Part shown: positions 55,781 to 63,042 of the stretch, one piece after another
Layout of the letters: the number at the start of each line of letters is the position of its first letter
How positions within the stretch are numbered: position 1 is the first letter of the stretch
NCBI GenBank assembly: GCA_051984675.1
Contig: JBPYFK010000137.1
Span: forward strand, 1-64,000
DNA: 64,000 bases
Direction: 5' to 3'
DNA from: JBPYFK01 sp051984675
Lineage (GTDB): Bacteria > Actinomycetota > Actinomycetes > Mycobacteriales > Pseudonocardiaceae
Position numbers and translations under genes: made by a program
Notes under the pieces: generated by a model
Databases searched by the model: none
Told to the model about the DNA's origin: nothing
The model's input: only the letters and a program-made list of their open reading frames with translations

Positions 55781-55820
55781 GTCGGGAAATCCCGGAGTCT
55801 GTCGCGAAATCTCGCGGTCC
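55781..55820. repeat. Two tandem 20-bp hairpin units
   Basis: GTCGGGAAATCCCGGAGTCT (55781-55800) and GTCGCGAAATCTCGCGGTCC (55801-55820) match at 15 of 20 positions. Each is self-complementary: CGGG-AAAT-CCCG in the first, CGCGA-AATC-TCGCG in the second. Stems are kept although bases differ. Confidence 0.7.
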
Positions 55821-55842
55821 GCGCCCGCCTCCGCACAGTGGT

Positions 55843-55886
55843 CTGCCCGGGTGGAACGCACTCCACGCGTGCCTCCACCCGGGCAG
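55843..55886. repeat. 12-bp perfect inverted repeat
   Basis: CTGCCCGGGTGG (55843-55854) and CCACCCGGGCAG (55875-55886) flank a 20-nt spacer that itself can pair (GCAC/GTGC). It lies about 315 nt after purM. Confidence 0.75.
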
Positions 55887-55958
55887 TCGTACCACTAGCC
55901 CGCCAACTCGCCCGCTGGCGCTGACTCGGGGCAGCGGCGACAACCGGCATACGCAAAC

Positions 55959-55999
55959 TTCACCGAGTGAGCAACCGTTACGGCCGCCCACTCGGTGAA
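55959..55999. terminator. Hairpin between purM and the DUF3073 gene
   Basis: TTCACCGAGTG (55959-55969) and CACTCGGTGAA (55989-55999) form a perfect 11-bp stem with a 19-nt loop, 8 nt beyond the 3' end of the minus-strand DUF3073 gene. In the minus-strand RNA it is followed by a short U-rich stretch (GUUUGCG). Confidence 0.65.
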
Positions 56000-56006
56000 T
56001 GTGTGT

Positions 56007-56192
56007 TCAACGCCGGTAGTCGTCGTACCCGTCGTCGTACGCGTCGTACGCGTTTTCGCGGTCCTCGTCATACCGCTCGCCGGACTCCGAGGACAGCTCG
56101 CGCTGCAACGCCTCGATGTCCATGGCGGGGGAGTTGTACTTGAGCTCGCGGGCCACCTTCGTCTGCTTGGCCTTAGCTCGGCCGCGCCCCAT
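56007..56192 (-). CDS. DUF3073 family protein
   Basis: A 61-residue protein starting MGRGRAKAKQTKVARELKYN, the highly conserved basic N-terminus of DUF3073. The C-terminus is acidic and Tyr-rich (YDAYDDGYDDYRR). It occurs next to purM across Actinobacteria (Rv0810c in M. tuberculosis, from memory); the role is unknown. The start at 56192 has GAGGGGG 6-7 nt upstream; a longer in-frame extension is not conserved. Confidence 0.93.
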   Translation of the reverse strand: MGRGRAKAKQTKVARELKYNSPAMDIEALQRELSSESGERYDEDRENAYDAYDDGYDDYRR

Positions 56193-56435
56193 GGCTCGAC
56201 CCCCTCGCACAGGGTTAACGGGACGGCCGGGGGAACGGCGGTCCCGCATGATCTCGACAACTTTTCCTGCGACCACCGTACCGTGCCGATGCCGTTCTAC
56301 GCGACGTGGTTGCTGCACTGATTCAGCGTGTCGTCCGCGACTTTCGGGCGGACGGTGACGATCATCATCCGCAGGGTCATGGTGATCAATCGGGCTGGCG
56401 CACCCCGGTCGGCGACGCCATGGGACGATGCGAAC

Positions 56436-57320
56436 GTGCCTGCTCCGTTCGTCGCCTACCTGAGGGTGTACGAACCCTTGTCGTCTTTTGACACCGCCAA
56501 GCGCGCGACCCTCGCACGGGCCGTCGACCGTGGCCCGATCAGTGGGTACGACGCCGGGCTGCGGGAACAGCAGATGTGGCTGCGAGCGCAGGCCGCGAGC
56601 CCGCAGCGTCTGCTGCCCGGCGAGAGTGCTGAAGGCAAGGCCAACGGTGCCCCACCCGACGTGCTGACGCTTTCGCCCGAGGAAGTGCCCAGCGGACCGG
56701 ACGCGTCGGTCGGTCCCGGCCCGCTGATCTGCCCGCTGGACCTGCGCGGGCGCTCCGCGGCGGCGCTCGTGGGTTTCCTCGGCTCCGCCGAGGTCCCGCT
56801 GCGCTCGGCGGCGCTGTGGTTACCGGAGGACACCGCGAAGGCCCGCGCGAACGCGGTCGTCAGCGAACTCGCCGACGACGCGGTGCACGTCCTGTCGTCG
56901 ACCTGGACCGTGCCGCTGCCCTGGTTCTCGCTCGTCGAGCCTGCACGTCGCCAGGTGCTGGAAACCGCCGACGGGCAGCGCCGGGTGGTGTGGCGCAGCG
57001 CGATGGCGGACGCCCGCCGCCGTGCCTCACGGGCGTACTCGGTCGCCCGCGAGGCCCTGGGCGACGACGGGCCGACCAGGGTCGTGCGGGAAACCGGCCG
57101 CTGGTTGGAACGGTTCCACCCGCACTCCGCCGTGGAGCTGGACTACGGCGGGCTGGTCCAGATGATGAACGAGGCGGATCTGGAGGCGGACACCTCCGCC
57201 GAGGACGTGCACGCGATCGTGGACGCCCTGGAGGCCGGCGACGCCGAGGAAGTCGGGGAACGCTACGAGGCGTTGCGGGACTTCTGGGGCGAGTACGCCT
57301 CCCACGAACGCTTCAACTGA
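56436..57320 (+). CDS. Conserved actinobacterial hypothetical protein
   Basis: A soluble 294-residue protein. It has FVAYLRVYEPLSSFDTAKRA at the N-terminus, a variable Pro/Gly linker, and a second region with CPLDLRGRSAAALVGFL, STWTVPLPWFSLVEPARRQV, ARRRASRAYSVAREALGD and HPHSAVELDYGGL. No catalytic motif is recognised. The GTG at 56436 lies 6 nt after GACGAT (56424-56429) with no Shine-Dalgarno. It converges on a methyltransferase gene with a 9-nt gap. Confidence 0.78.
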   Translation: MPAPFVAYLRVYEPLSSFDTAKRATLARAVDRGPISGYDAGLREQQMWLRAQAASPQRLLPGESAEGKANGAPPDVLTLSPEEVPSGPDASVGPGPLICPLDLRGRSAAALVGFLGSAEVPLRSAALWLPEDTAKARANAVVSELADDAVHVLSSTWTVPLPWFSLVEPARRQVLETADGQRRVVWRSAMADARRRASRAYSVAREALGDDGPTRVVRETGRWLERFHPHSAVELDYGGLVQMMNEADLEADTSAEDVHAIVDALEAGDAEEVGERYEALRDFWGEYASHERFN

Positions 57321-57329
57321 CCCGCCGCT

Positions 57330-58133
57330 TCAGGCGCGACAGACGATCTCGCCGTTGAGGACGGCGAACCACGCGTCCTCCTGCTCGGACCAGTGCCGCC
57401 AGGCTTCGGCGATCCGCTCCAGGTCCTCGCGGGACGCGAAACCGCGCTCGACGGCCTGCTCCCCGAATGCTGACGCACGCACGCGGTCTGCCCACAGGCC
57501 GCCCCACCAGGCTCGTTCCTCCGGCGTGGCGAAACACCAGCCGGACGCCGAGCAGCTCACGTCCGTGAACCCGGCCGACCGCGCCCAGGACAGCAGCCGG
57601 CGCCCGCCGTCCGGCGCGCCGCTGTTGCTGCGGCCGACCCGGTCATACAGGCTCAGCCAGTCGTGCAGGCCCTGGTTGTCCGGGAACCAGGTCATCGAGC
57701 CGTAGTCCGCGTCCCGTACGGCCACCAACCCGCCCGGCTTACAGACCCGGCGCATCTCCCGCAGTGCGGCGACCGGGTCACTCAGGTGCTGCAGGACCTG
57801 GTGGGCGTGCACGACGTCGAAGGAGTCCGCCGGGAAGTCCAGGGCGTAGACGTCCGCGCGGCGGAACGAGACATTGTCCCGATCCGCGGCTTCCTCCCGC
57901 GCGATCTCCAGCGGCTCGTCGACGTTGTCCACGCCCAGCACGTGCCCGGGACGCACGTGCTCGGCGAGGTCGGTCGTGATCGTGCCCGGCCCGCATCCCA
58001 CATCCAGGACGTCCATTCCCGGTCGCAGCCACGCCAGCAGGTAGCCGGCGGAGTTCTCGGCGGTGCGCCAGCGGTGCGAGCGCAACACGCTCTCGTGGTG
58101 GCCGTGCGTGTAGACGTCCTGGTTCGCGGACAT
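57330..58133 (-). CDS. Class I SAM-dependent methyltransferase (UbiE/type 11)
   Basis: The 267-residue protein has motif I LDVGCGPGTITTDLAEHV, motif post-I VLGVDNVDEPLEIAREEA, and FDVVHAHQVLQHLSDPVAAL with LREMRRVCKPGGLVAVRD. The acceptor substrate is unknown. The ATG follows GGGAGGG. An inverted repeat sits in its promoter region (58189-58210), and it is preceded by the terminator of the rsiG-like gene. Confidence 0.92.
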   Translation of the reverse strand: MSANQDVYTHGHHESVLRSHRWRTAENSAGYLLAWLRPGMDVLDVGCGPGTITTDLAEHVRPGHVLGVDNVDEPLEIAREEAADRDNVSFRRADVYALDFPADSFDVVHAHQVLQHLSDPVAALREMRRVCKPGGLVAVRDADYGSMTWFPDNQGLHDWLSLYDRVGRSNSGAPDGGRRLLSWARSAGFTDVSCSASGWCFATPEERAWWGGLWADRVRASAFGEQAVERGFASREDLERIAEAWRHWSEQEDAWFAVLNGEIVCRA

Positions 58134-58188
58134 GGGGACCCTCCCAGTGTGGATGTTGGCGCCGACAACAGTAGTCGATCAGGCCATT

Positions 58189-58210
58189 ATGTGGGACATT
58201 ATTCTCACAT
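58189..58210 (-). promoter_or_regulatory. Inverted repeat in the methyltransferase promoter region
   Basis: ATGTGGGA (58189-58196) and TCTCACAT (58203-58210) match in 7 of 8 positions around a 6-nt spacer. The segment is unusually AT-rich and contains a -10-like CATAAT on the minus strand, 56 nt from the gene start. Confidence 0.45.
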
Positions 58211-58239
58211 TCTGAACTAATTACACCTGACAGGGTTCT

Positions 58240-58283
58240 GGCAAACAGAAAAGCGGCGCACACCGGCATGGTGTGCGCCGCTT
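58240..58283 (-). terminator. Intrinsic terminator of the rsiG-like gene
   Basis: A perfect 14-bp stem (AAGCGGCGCACACC at 58251-58264 with its complement at 58270-58283) and a 5-nt loop are followed on the minus strand by TTTTCTGTTTG, a real U-rich tract. It lies just past the end of the rsiG-like gene. Confidence 0.9.
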
Positions 58284-58302
58284 CGGGCTGACAGCTCGCG
58301 GG

Positions 58303-58899
58303 CTACCTGCGGTCGCGTTCGGCGGCCAATAACTCGTCTACCGACGCGGCGCCCTCCCGGTAACGGCGGGCGATCTCCGCATTGAGCAGATCGACGACCG
58401 ACTGCACCTCGCGCCGGCGCTGCGACACCGAGTCCTCCTCGGCCGTGTACGCGCTCAGTGCCAAGTCCAACTTCTCCGCCGACAGGGACGTCACGTTCGA
58501 CAGGTCCACATCGGAGACCAGCGCCTCCACGTGGCGGCGGTGCGCCTCCACCCGCGACGGCTCCGTCGTCTGGTAGCGGCCCGACCCAGTCGCCGGTGCC
58601 ACGGCGTTGTCGGAAAGGATCTGCACGAGCTGGTCCACCACCGACGTCGACCCGTGCTCGGCTCGCCTGCGCTGCTCGGCCCGGACGATGTCGATGCGGG
58701 CGTGCAGCATCCGGCGCAAGTAGGACAGGTCCGTCTCCTCCTGGGCCGCTTCGTCGCGCAGCGTGCGCACCTCGTCGAGCGGGCGCTGCGCGATCCCGCT
58801 CACATACTCTGGAGCAAGAACCCTGTCGATGCGGCGGCGTCCGCCGGGACGGACCTCGATCACATGTCCATCCTGCGGTAAAAGGCCACGGCGCGCCAA
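58303..58899 (-). CDS. RsiG-like c-di-GMP-responsive anti-sigma factor
   Basis: The 198-residue helical, charged protein resembles Streptomyces RsiG, which sequesters the sigma factor WhiG when loaded with c-di-GMP through two E-x3-S-x2-R-x3-Q-x3-D motifs. The second motif is complete here (E155, S159, R162, Q166, D170). The first reads E55, S59, R62, H66, D70, with His replacing Gln. PLDEVRTLRDEAAQEETDLS is also typical. The start is TTG at 58899, 8 nt after AAAGGAC. A WhiG-type sigma gene is not in the window. It is followed by a terminator. Confidence 0.82.
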   Translation of the reverse strand: MARRGLLPQDGHVIEVRPGGRRRIDRVLAPEYVSGIAQRPLDEVRTLRDEAAQEETDLSYLRRMLHARIDIVRAEQRRRAEHGSTSVVDQLVQILSDNAVAPATGSGRYQTTEPSRVEAHRRHVEALVSDVDLSNVTSLSAEKLDLALSAYTAEEDSVSQRRREVQSVVDLLNAEIARRYREGAASVDELLAAERDRR

Positions 58900-58919
58900 T
58901 GCTCGATGTCCTTTCGCAA

Positions 58920-58939
58920 TATCTTTGCGTTATCTTTGC
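58920..58939 (-). promoter_or_regulatory. Helically phased direct repeats upstream of the rsiG-like gene
   Basis: TATCTTTGC occurs at 58920-58928 and 58931-58939, 11 bp apart (about one helical turn), 20-40 bp upstream of the TTG start. The segment is AT-rich compared with its surroundings and includes a possible minus-strand -10 (GATATT). Confidence 0.5.
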
Positions 58940-59058
58940 TTACTTCGGCGCAGATGACGGACAGTGTTAGTGCTGTCACTCGGCAGGGTTAGCCCGTTCA
59001 GTCGATGAACAACGTCCGGGCCTGGCCGATGCTTGTCCGGGCTTCAGCGTCGTCGTGG

Positions 59059-60222
59059 TCAGGGCCGCCCGCGTAGCGCCTGCATCGCGGCGCGACCCGG
59101 CGGTTCGCCGGTGTCCGACGGCACGGAGTCCGGGTCCACCGCCGCCGCGACCGCTCGCTCCTGCTCACGGTCGCCGGCCAGCAGCTCCACGTCCACCGGC
59201 GCCGACCGCTTGAGCAGCGCCAACGCCACCGGCCCGAGTTCGTGGTGCTGCACGACGCTGCCGACGCGGCCCACCCGGCGCTCACCGTGCCACACCGGGT
59301 CGCCGGTCTCCGGCTGGACCTCGACCGACCCGTCCAGATGCAGCAGCACCATCCGCCGTGGCGGTTTGCCGACGTTGTGCACCTTCGCGACCGTCTCCTG
59401 GCCCCGGTAGCACCCCTTCGCCACGTGCGCGGCGGTGTGTATCCAGCCGACCTCGTGCGGGATGGTGCGGTCGTCGGTGTCGAGCCCCACGCGCGGGCGC
59501 AGCGCCTCCACGCGCAGCGCCTCGTACGCCATCGAACCGGCGGGTCGCGCTCCGGCGCCGGTCAGCCGCATCCAGTAGTCGGCGACGGCGTCCCGAGGGA
59601 CCAGCAGGTCGGCGGTGAACAGCCCCCCGAACGGCACGTGCCGGACCAGGCCCGCACCGTCCGCGAGCCCGGCGACCGCGTATGGCTCGCTGAGGTCGTC
59701 CGCATTCGCCACCAGCCCGCTCGTGCTCAGCTGCGCCGCGGCCTCCGGTCCGACCACGGTCAGCAGCGCGAACTCGGCGGTGGCGTCGCGCGGTTCGACC
59801 TTGGACCAGAACCGCATCGCTTCCAGGTACTCCAGCAGCGACTGCTTGCCGTCCACACCGATGTTGGGCAGCGCGCTGGTCGCCTGCGCGCCCGCCTCGC
59901 TGTCCAGGTACACGACACCTTCGCGGTGCGCGACGAGCATGTGCGCGTCGATGTGACCGTGACTGTCGAGCACCAGCGCCTCGGTGCCCTGCCCCTCGGG
60001 CAGGTCCGACATGTGCTGGGACAGCACCAGGTGCAGCCAGCTCAGCCGCTCCTCGCCGTGAACCGCGATGACCTGGCGGTGCGAGCGGTCGACGACCACC
60101 GATGCCCGCGTCGCCGAGCGCTGCTCGGCGAACGGGTCACCGAAGTGCCACGCGACGTCGGAGTCCAGGTGCTCGTCCGGGGCGGGAACCGCCCCCGGCA
60201 GTTGCAACAGTGGCGATCTCAT
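59059..60222 (-). CDS. ygfZ: YgfZ/GcvT-like folate-binding protein
   Basis: The 387-residue protein has the GcvT-like fold with the YgfZ signature KGCYRGQETVAKVHNVGKPP (K-G-C-x-x-G-Q-E) that contains the functional Cys. YgfZ assists maturation or repair of some iron-sulfur enzymes, probably with tetrahydrofolate. It corresponds to Rv0811c in M. tuberculosis (from memory). The ATG overlaps the stop of the upstream Nur-type gene (ATGA), so the two are translationally coupled. Confidence 0.93.
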   Translation of the reverse strand: MRSPLLQLPGAVPAPDEHLDSDVAWHFGDPFAEQRSATRASVVVDRSHRQVIAVHGEERLSWLHLVLSQHMSDLPEGQGTEALVLDSHGHIDAHMLVAHREGVVYLDSEAGAQATSALPNIGVDGKQSLLEYLEAMRFWSKVEPRDATAEFALLTVVGPEAAAQLSTSGLVANADDLSEPYAVAGLADGAGLVRHVPFGGLFTADLLVPRDAVADYWMRLTGAGARPAGSMAYEALRVEALRPRVGLDTDDRTIPHEVGWIHTAAHVAKGCYRGQETVAKVHNVGKPPRRMVLLHLDGSVEVQPETGDPVWHGERRVGRVGSVVQHHELGPVALALLKRSAPVDVELLAGDREQERAVAAAVDPDSVPSDTGEPPGRAAMQALRGRP

Positions 60223-60686
60223 GCGTGCTCCTCACCGGAGGTCGAGCCGACCGGGGCGGCGACGGAGGCGTCCCGAAGGCAGTCCGCGCACGTCCCGGAC
60301 AGCGCCACGTGCGTGGCGTCAAGGACGAAGCCGTAGCGCTCGCGGAGATCCTTGACCAGCCGGTCCAGTGTTTCGGTCGGCACCTCGTCCACCCGGCCGC
60401 ACCGGTGGCACACGAGGTGCACATGCTCGTGTTCCTCGGGCGAGTACGTCGGTGCGCCATGCCCCAAGTGGGTGTGCCGAACCAATCCGAGTTGCTCCAG
60501 CAGATCCAACGCGCGGTAGACGGTGGTGATGTTCACCGTGGGCGCGGTGCCCTGGACGTGCTGGCAGACCTGTTCGGGAGTGGCGTGGCCCAATTGGCGT
60601 ACCGCGTCCAACACGAGCTGGCGCTGCGGCGTCATCCGCATCCCGCGCTCGTGCAGGGTGTTGCGTAGCGATCCCTGATCAGTCAC
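60219..60686 (-). CDS. Fur family regulator, probable Nur (nickel-responsive)
   Basis: The 155-residue protein has the Fur winged helix (RMTPQRQLVLDAVRQLGHAT, NITTVYRALDLLEQLGLV) and a His-rich metal domain. His34, His86, His88 and His90 match the M-site, and His71, His73 and His126 match the nickel site described for S. coelicolor Nur (positions recalled, offset by at most one). Two CxxC pairs are also present (CHRC, CADC). In S. coelicolor nur is also next to a ygfZ gene. GTG 60686 was chosen because CGGAG lies just upstream; longer in-frame starts to 60788 add a poorly conserved tail. Confidence 0.82.
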   Translation of the reverse strand: MTDQGSLRNTLHERGMRMTPQRQLVLDAVRQLGHATPEQVCQHVQGTAPTVNITTVYRALDLLEQLGLVRHTHLGHGAPTYSPEEHEHVHLVCHRCGRVDEVPTETLDRLVKDLRERYGFVLDATHVALSGTCADCLRDASVAAPVGSTSGEEHA

Positions 60687-60858
60687 TACCGGCTCCGGCT
60701 CGGCGTCGATGGCATCTGGGCCGATGGAATTCTGGGCAGACGGCATGCTGCGCAGACGGCATTTCTGGGCATCGATGGCGTCCCCCACGATCGTAAGCGC
60801 AAGCGCCGCTACGCAGGAGGCACGGTCGTGGTCGGCGGCCCGGTCCTAGAGTGGGGAC

Positions 60859-61707
60859 ATGCGCCTACTCGCCCTCCTCGACGGGACCCTGGTCGACATC
60901 GACCAACCGCTGCTGCGCGCCGACGATCTCGGCGTCATGCGCGGCGACGGGATCTTCGAAACCATCCTGGTCACCAACCGCACACCGCGCGAACTCGGAC
61001 CGCATCTGGACCGGCTGGAACGCTCGGCGCGCCTGATGGACATGGTGCTGCCGGAACGGGCGGGTTGGGAACGCGCCGCGCAGGCGCTGATCGACGCCTG
61101 GCCGTGGGATTCCGAGCCGGAGATGGCGCTGAAGCTGCTGTGCACGCGCGGTGTGGACGGCGGTGACGGCACCCCGACCGCCTTCGCCATGGGCCAGGCG
61201 ATCGCGCCCGAGACCCGGCGCAAGCGCAGCGACGGGGTGGCTGCGGTGACCCTGGAGCGCGGGTACGCCACGGACCTGATGGACCGAGCGCCCTGGCTGC
61301 TGCTCTCCGCGAAGACGCTGTCCTACGCGGTGAACATGGCCGCGATGCGGGAGGCGGAGCGACGCGGCGCAGACGAGACGATCTTCACGGCCACCGACGG
61401 CACGGTACTGGAAGGGCCGACGTCCAACGTCGTGGTCGCCCAGGGCAAGACCCTGCGCACCCCGCCACCGAGCGCCGGCATCCTGCGCGGCACGACCCAG
61501 GGGGCGCTGTTCCGGGCGGCGGAGCGGGACGGCTGGACCACGCGGGTGGAACCGTTCCCGGTCGGGGAGCTCTTCCACGCAGACGGCGTGTGGCTGGCGT
61601 CCAGCGTTCGCCTGATCACCCAAGTCCACACGCTGGACGGCCAGAAGATCACCGCCGATCCCGACCTGCACGCCGAGATCACGAAGCTGTACGAGGCCCA
61701 GTACTAG
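60859..61707 (+). CDS. pabC: Aminodeoxychorismate lyase / class IV aminotransferase
   Basis: A fold-type IV PLP enzyme of 282 residues. It has DLGVMRGDGIFETILV, the PLP Lys in LLLSAKTLSYAVNMAAM, and ADETIFTATDGTVLEGPTSN. The KTLSY element and its position (Rv0812 in M. tuberculosis, from memory) favour 4-amino-4-deoxychorismate lyase, which forms p-aminobenzoate for folate synthesis. The ATG lies 6 nt after TAGAGT (60847-60852) with no Shine-Dalgarno. Its TAG stop lies inside a 13-bp tandem repeat. Confidence 0.88.
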   Translation: MRLLALLDGTLVDIDQPLLRADDLGVMRGDGIFETILVTNRTPRELGPHLDRLERSARLMDMVLPERAGWERAAQALIDAWPWDSEPEMALKLLCTRGVDGGDGTPTAFAMGQAIAPETRRKRSDGVAAVTLERGYATDLMDRAPWLLLSAKTLSYAVNMAAMREAERRGADETIFTATDGTVLEGPTSNVVVAQGKTLRTPPPSAGILRGTTQGALFRAAERDGWTTRVEPFPVGELFHADGVWLASSVRLITQVHTLDGQKITADPDLHAEITKLYEAQY

Positions 61708-61724
61708 CGAGCAGTACTGGCAAG
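61699..61724. repeat. 13-bp imperfect tandem duplication spanning the pabC stop
   Basis: CAGTACTAGCGAG (61699-61711) and CAGTACTGGCAAG (61712-61724) match at 11 of 13 positions, and a partial third copy (GGTACTGCAG) follows. The first copy contains the pabC stop codon. The neighbouring gene is convergent. Confidence 0.75.
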
Positions 61725-61755
61725 CCGCGGTACTGCAGAGGCCGGGGAGGACTGA

Positions 61756-62436
61756 CTACCCGACCACCCGCTCCAGCTTCGCCGACAGGCGCGGCTGGAG
61801 CTCGTGCTCGGCGGTCGCCCGTTCCTCGACGTACGCCAGTGATCCGGCGACGACGCCGTAGAGGCGGCTCGCGGACGTCACGTCCTCCGCTGTCGGCGTG
61901 CGCATCACGGCGTCGGTGGACAGCTCCCACGACGTCTGGTTCCGGGGCTTGCCGAAGAACATCTCCGCGACCCCGGAAGAGTGCACCAGCAGCAGCTCGA
62001 TCGTGTCGTCCGGCTGCGGTCGCCACCAGCCGACCTCGCGGAACGCGGGCTCGACGACGCTCCCGCCCGGGCCGTCCAGCTTCCAGGCTCGGCTCTCGTA
62101 GAACAGGAACGGGCGGCCGTCGTGCGCGAAGGTGACCTGCTGCAGGAACCGGTAGGGCTCCTCCAGCGACGGGTGCGACGCCTCACCCTCCCCACGCCAC
62201 ACGCCGACCAGCGGCAGCAGGCCCAGGCACGCGTCATGCAGGGACGGCCCCAGCCGCACGTTGGCGGTGTCTCCCTCGCCGGGCAGGTCGTCGAAGGTGG
62301 GGAGGTTGCGGTCCCGGGTCATCTTGGCGCGCTCGGCGGCGGCGCGGATCGCCGCGTCACCGCTGCCCGGCGCCGGCTGGCCGGCGTCCGCCGGGTGCTC
62401 GGGCTCGTCGCGCCGCGAATTCGGCATGGCACTCAT
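61756..62436 (-). CDS. Nitrobindin-like (FABP-like, DUF1794) beta-barrel protein
   Basis: After a disordered N-terminus of about 75 residues comes a lipocalin-like barrel with the nitrobindin hallmark LVGVWRGEGEASHPS (G-x-W-x-G-x-G). LLLVHSSGVAEMFFGKPRNQ and MRTPTAEDVTSASRLYGVV follow. Nitrobindins bind ferric haem and NO or peroxynitrite. Mycobacterial Rv0813c occupies the same place (from memory). Two ATG codons at 62436 and 62427 could start it. Confidence 0.85.
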   Translation of the reverse strand: MSAMPNSRRDEPEHPADAGQPAPGSGDAAIRAAAERAKMTRDRNLPTFDDLPGEGDTANVRLGPSLHDACLGLLPLVGVWRGEGEASHPSLEEPYRFLQQVTFAHDGRPFLFYESRAWKLDGPGGSVVEPAFREVGWWRPQPDDTIELLLVHSSGVAEMFFGKPRNQTSWELSTDAVMRTPTAEDVTSASRLYGVVAGSLAYVEERATAEHELQPRLSAKLERVVG

Positions 62437-62488
62437 GGCAGCTGGATTCTCTCCGGACGAGTCGGTATGCGATCGGCGCGGATGGTGG

Positions 62489-62599
62489 TCAGTCCGTGTA
62501 CAGCCGGTACACCACGTAGAACGCGAACCACACGGTGGCCAGGGCGGCGAGGCCGACCAGCGAAACGAGCCCGTAGTGCAGGAAGTCGATGTAATTCAC
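62489..62599 (-). CDS. 36-residue single-pass membrane protein
   Basis: The sequence MNYIDFLHYGLVSLVGLA starts a protein that is one long membrane helix ending FAFYVVYRLYTD. The GTG start is 6 nt after TATTCT with no Shine-Dalgarno, the same leaderless layout seen at longer genes in the window, which supports it being real. In-frame sequence further upstream looks non-coding and runs into the terminator at 62698. Function unknown. Confidence 0.6.
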   Translation of the reverse strand: MNYIDFLHYGLVSLVGLAALATVWFAFYVVYRLYTD

Positions 62600-62697
62600 G
62601 CGGAAAGAATAACTTCCGGTGCCGGGCCAGGTCTCCTCACTCGGGTGTGGTCTGCGGCATGGTCTGCCGGTCAGACGCGGGCAGCCCCCAGAAGAAG

Positions 62698-62729
62698 GAG
62701 AAAAGCCCCTCCGAAGAGGGGCTTTTCTC
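62698..62729 (-). terminator. Intrinsic terminator of the DUF1416/rhodanese operon
   Basis: A perfect 14-bp stem (GAGAAAAGCCCCTC at 62698-62711 with its complement at 62716-62729) has a UUCG tetraloop closed by C-G in the minus-strand RNA and an internal A/U tract. The orientation of the stable tetraloop supports minus-strand use, 12 nt past the DUF1416 stop. Confidence 0.9.
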
Positions 62730-62740
62730 ACTGGTTCAGG

Positions 62741-63040
62741 TCACGCCACCGCGATGTCCACGGCGTGCAGCCCCGGGCCGCCGGCGGACACGTCCGCCTG
62801 CCCACTGCCCGCGCGGTGCAGTGCGCGGACCGTCCACGCGCCCGGCGCGGCGTAGAAGCGGAAGTCGCCCTCGGCCGACGAGACCACCTCGGCGGTGAAC
62901 TCACCGGAGGCGTCCAGCAGCCGCACGAACGCGCCCTCGACCGGTGCGTCACCGTTGCGGACCTTGCCGGTCACCACGACCTGGTCCCCGGCGTCCACCT
63001 GCGCGGCGGACGACTGCTGCGGAGCTCCGCATCCACTCAT
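62741..63040 (-). CDS. DUF1416 family protein (SseC-type)
   Basis: A 99-residue beta-rich protein with an N-terminal Cys (MSGCGAP) and a carboxypeptidase-regulatory-like fold: VVVTGKVRNGDAPVEGAFVR, LLDASGEFTAEVVSSAEGDF, RFYAAPGAWTV. It always accompanies the thiosulfate sulfurtransferase gene in Actinobacteria (SseC with CysA in M. tuberculosis). It is probably a sulfur-transfer partner, though this is not shown. It starts 2 nt after the sulfurtransferase stop. Confidence 0.92.
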   Translation of the reverse strand: MSGCGAPQQSSAAQVDAGDQVVVTGKVRNGDAPVEGAFVRLLDASGEFTAEVVSSAEGDFRFYAAPGAWTVRALHRAGSGQADVSAGGPGLHAVDIAVA

Positions 63041-63042
63041 GT

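Larger units (their letters stand above)
55528..56006. other. 479-bp non-coding region between purM and the DUF3073 gene
   Basis: No reading frame here looks like a real protein. The region is rich in symmetry: two hairpin-forming 20-bp tandem units (55781-55820), a 12-bp perfect inverted repeat (55843-55886) and the terminator hairpin at 55959-55999. A structured RNA or a decayed element is possible. Confidence 0.6.

Noticed and set aside
55576..55956. Minus-strand frame in the purM-DUF3073 gap
   Set aside because: No start signal, basic low-complexity product and no recognisable fold. The region is better explained as non-coding with inverted repeats.
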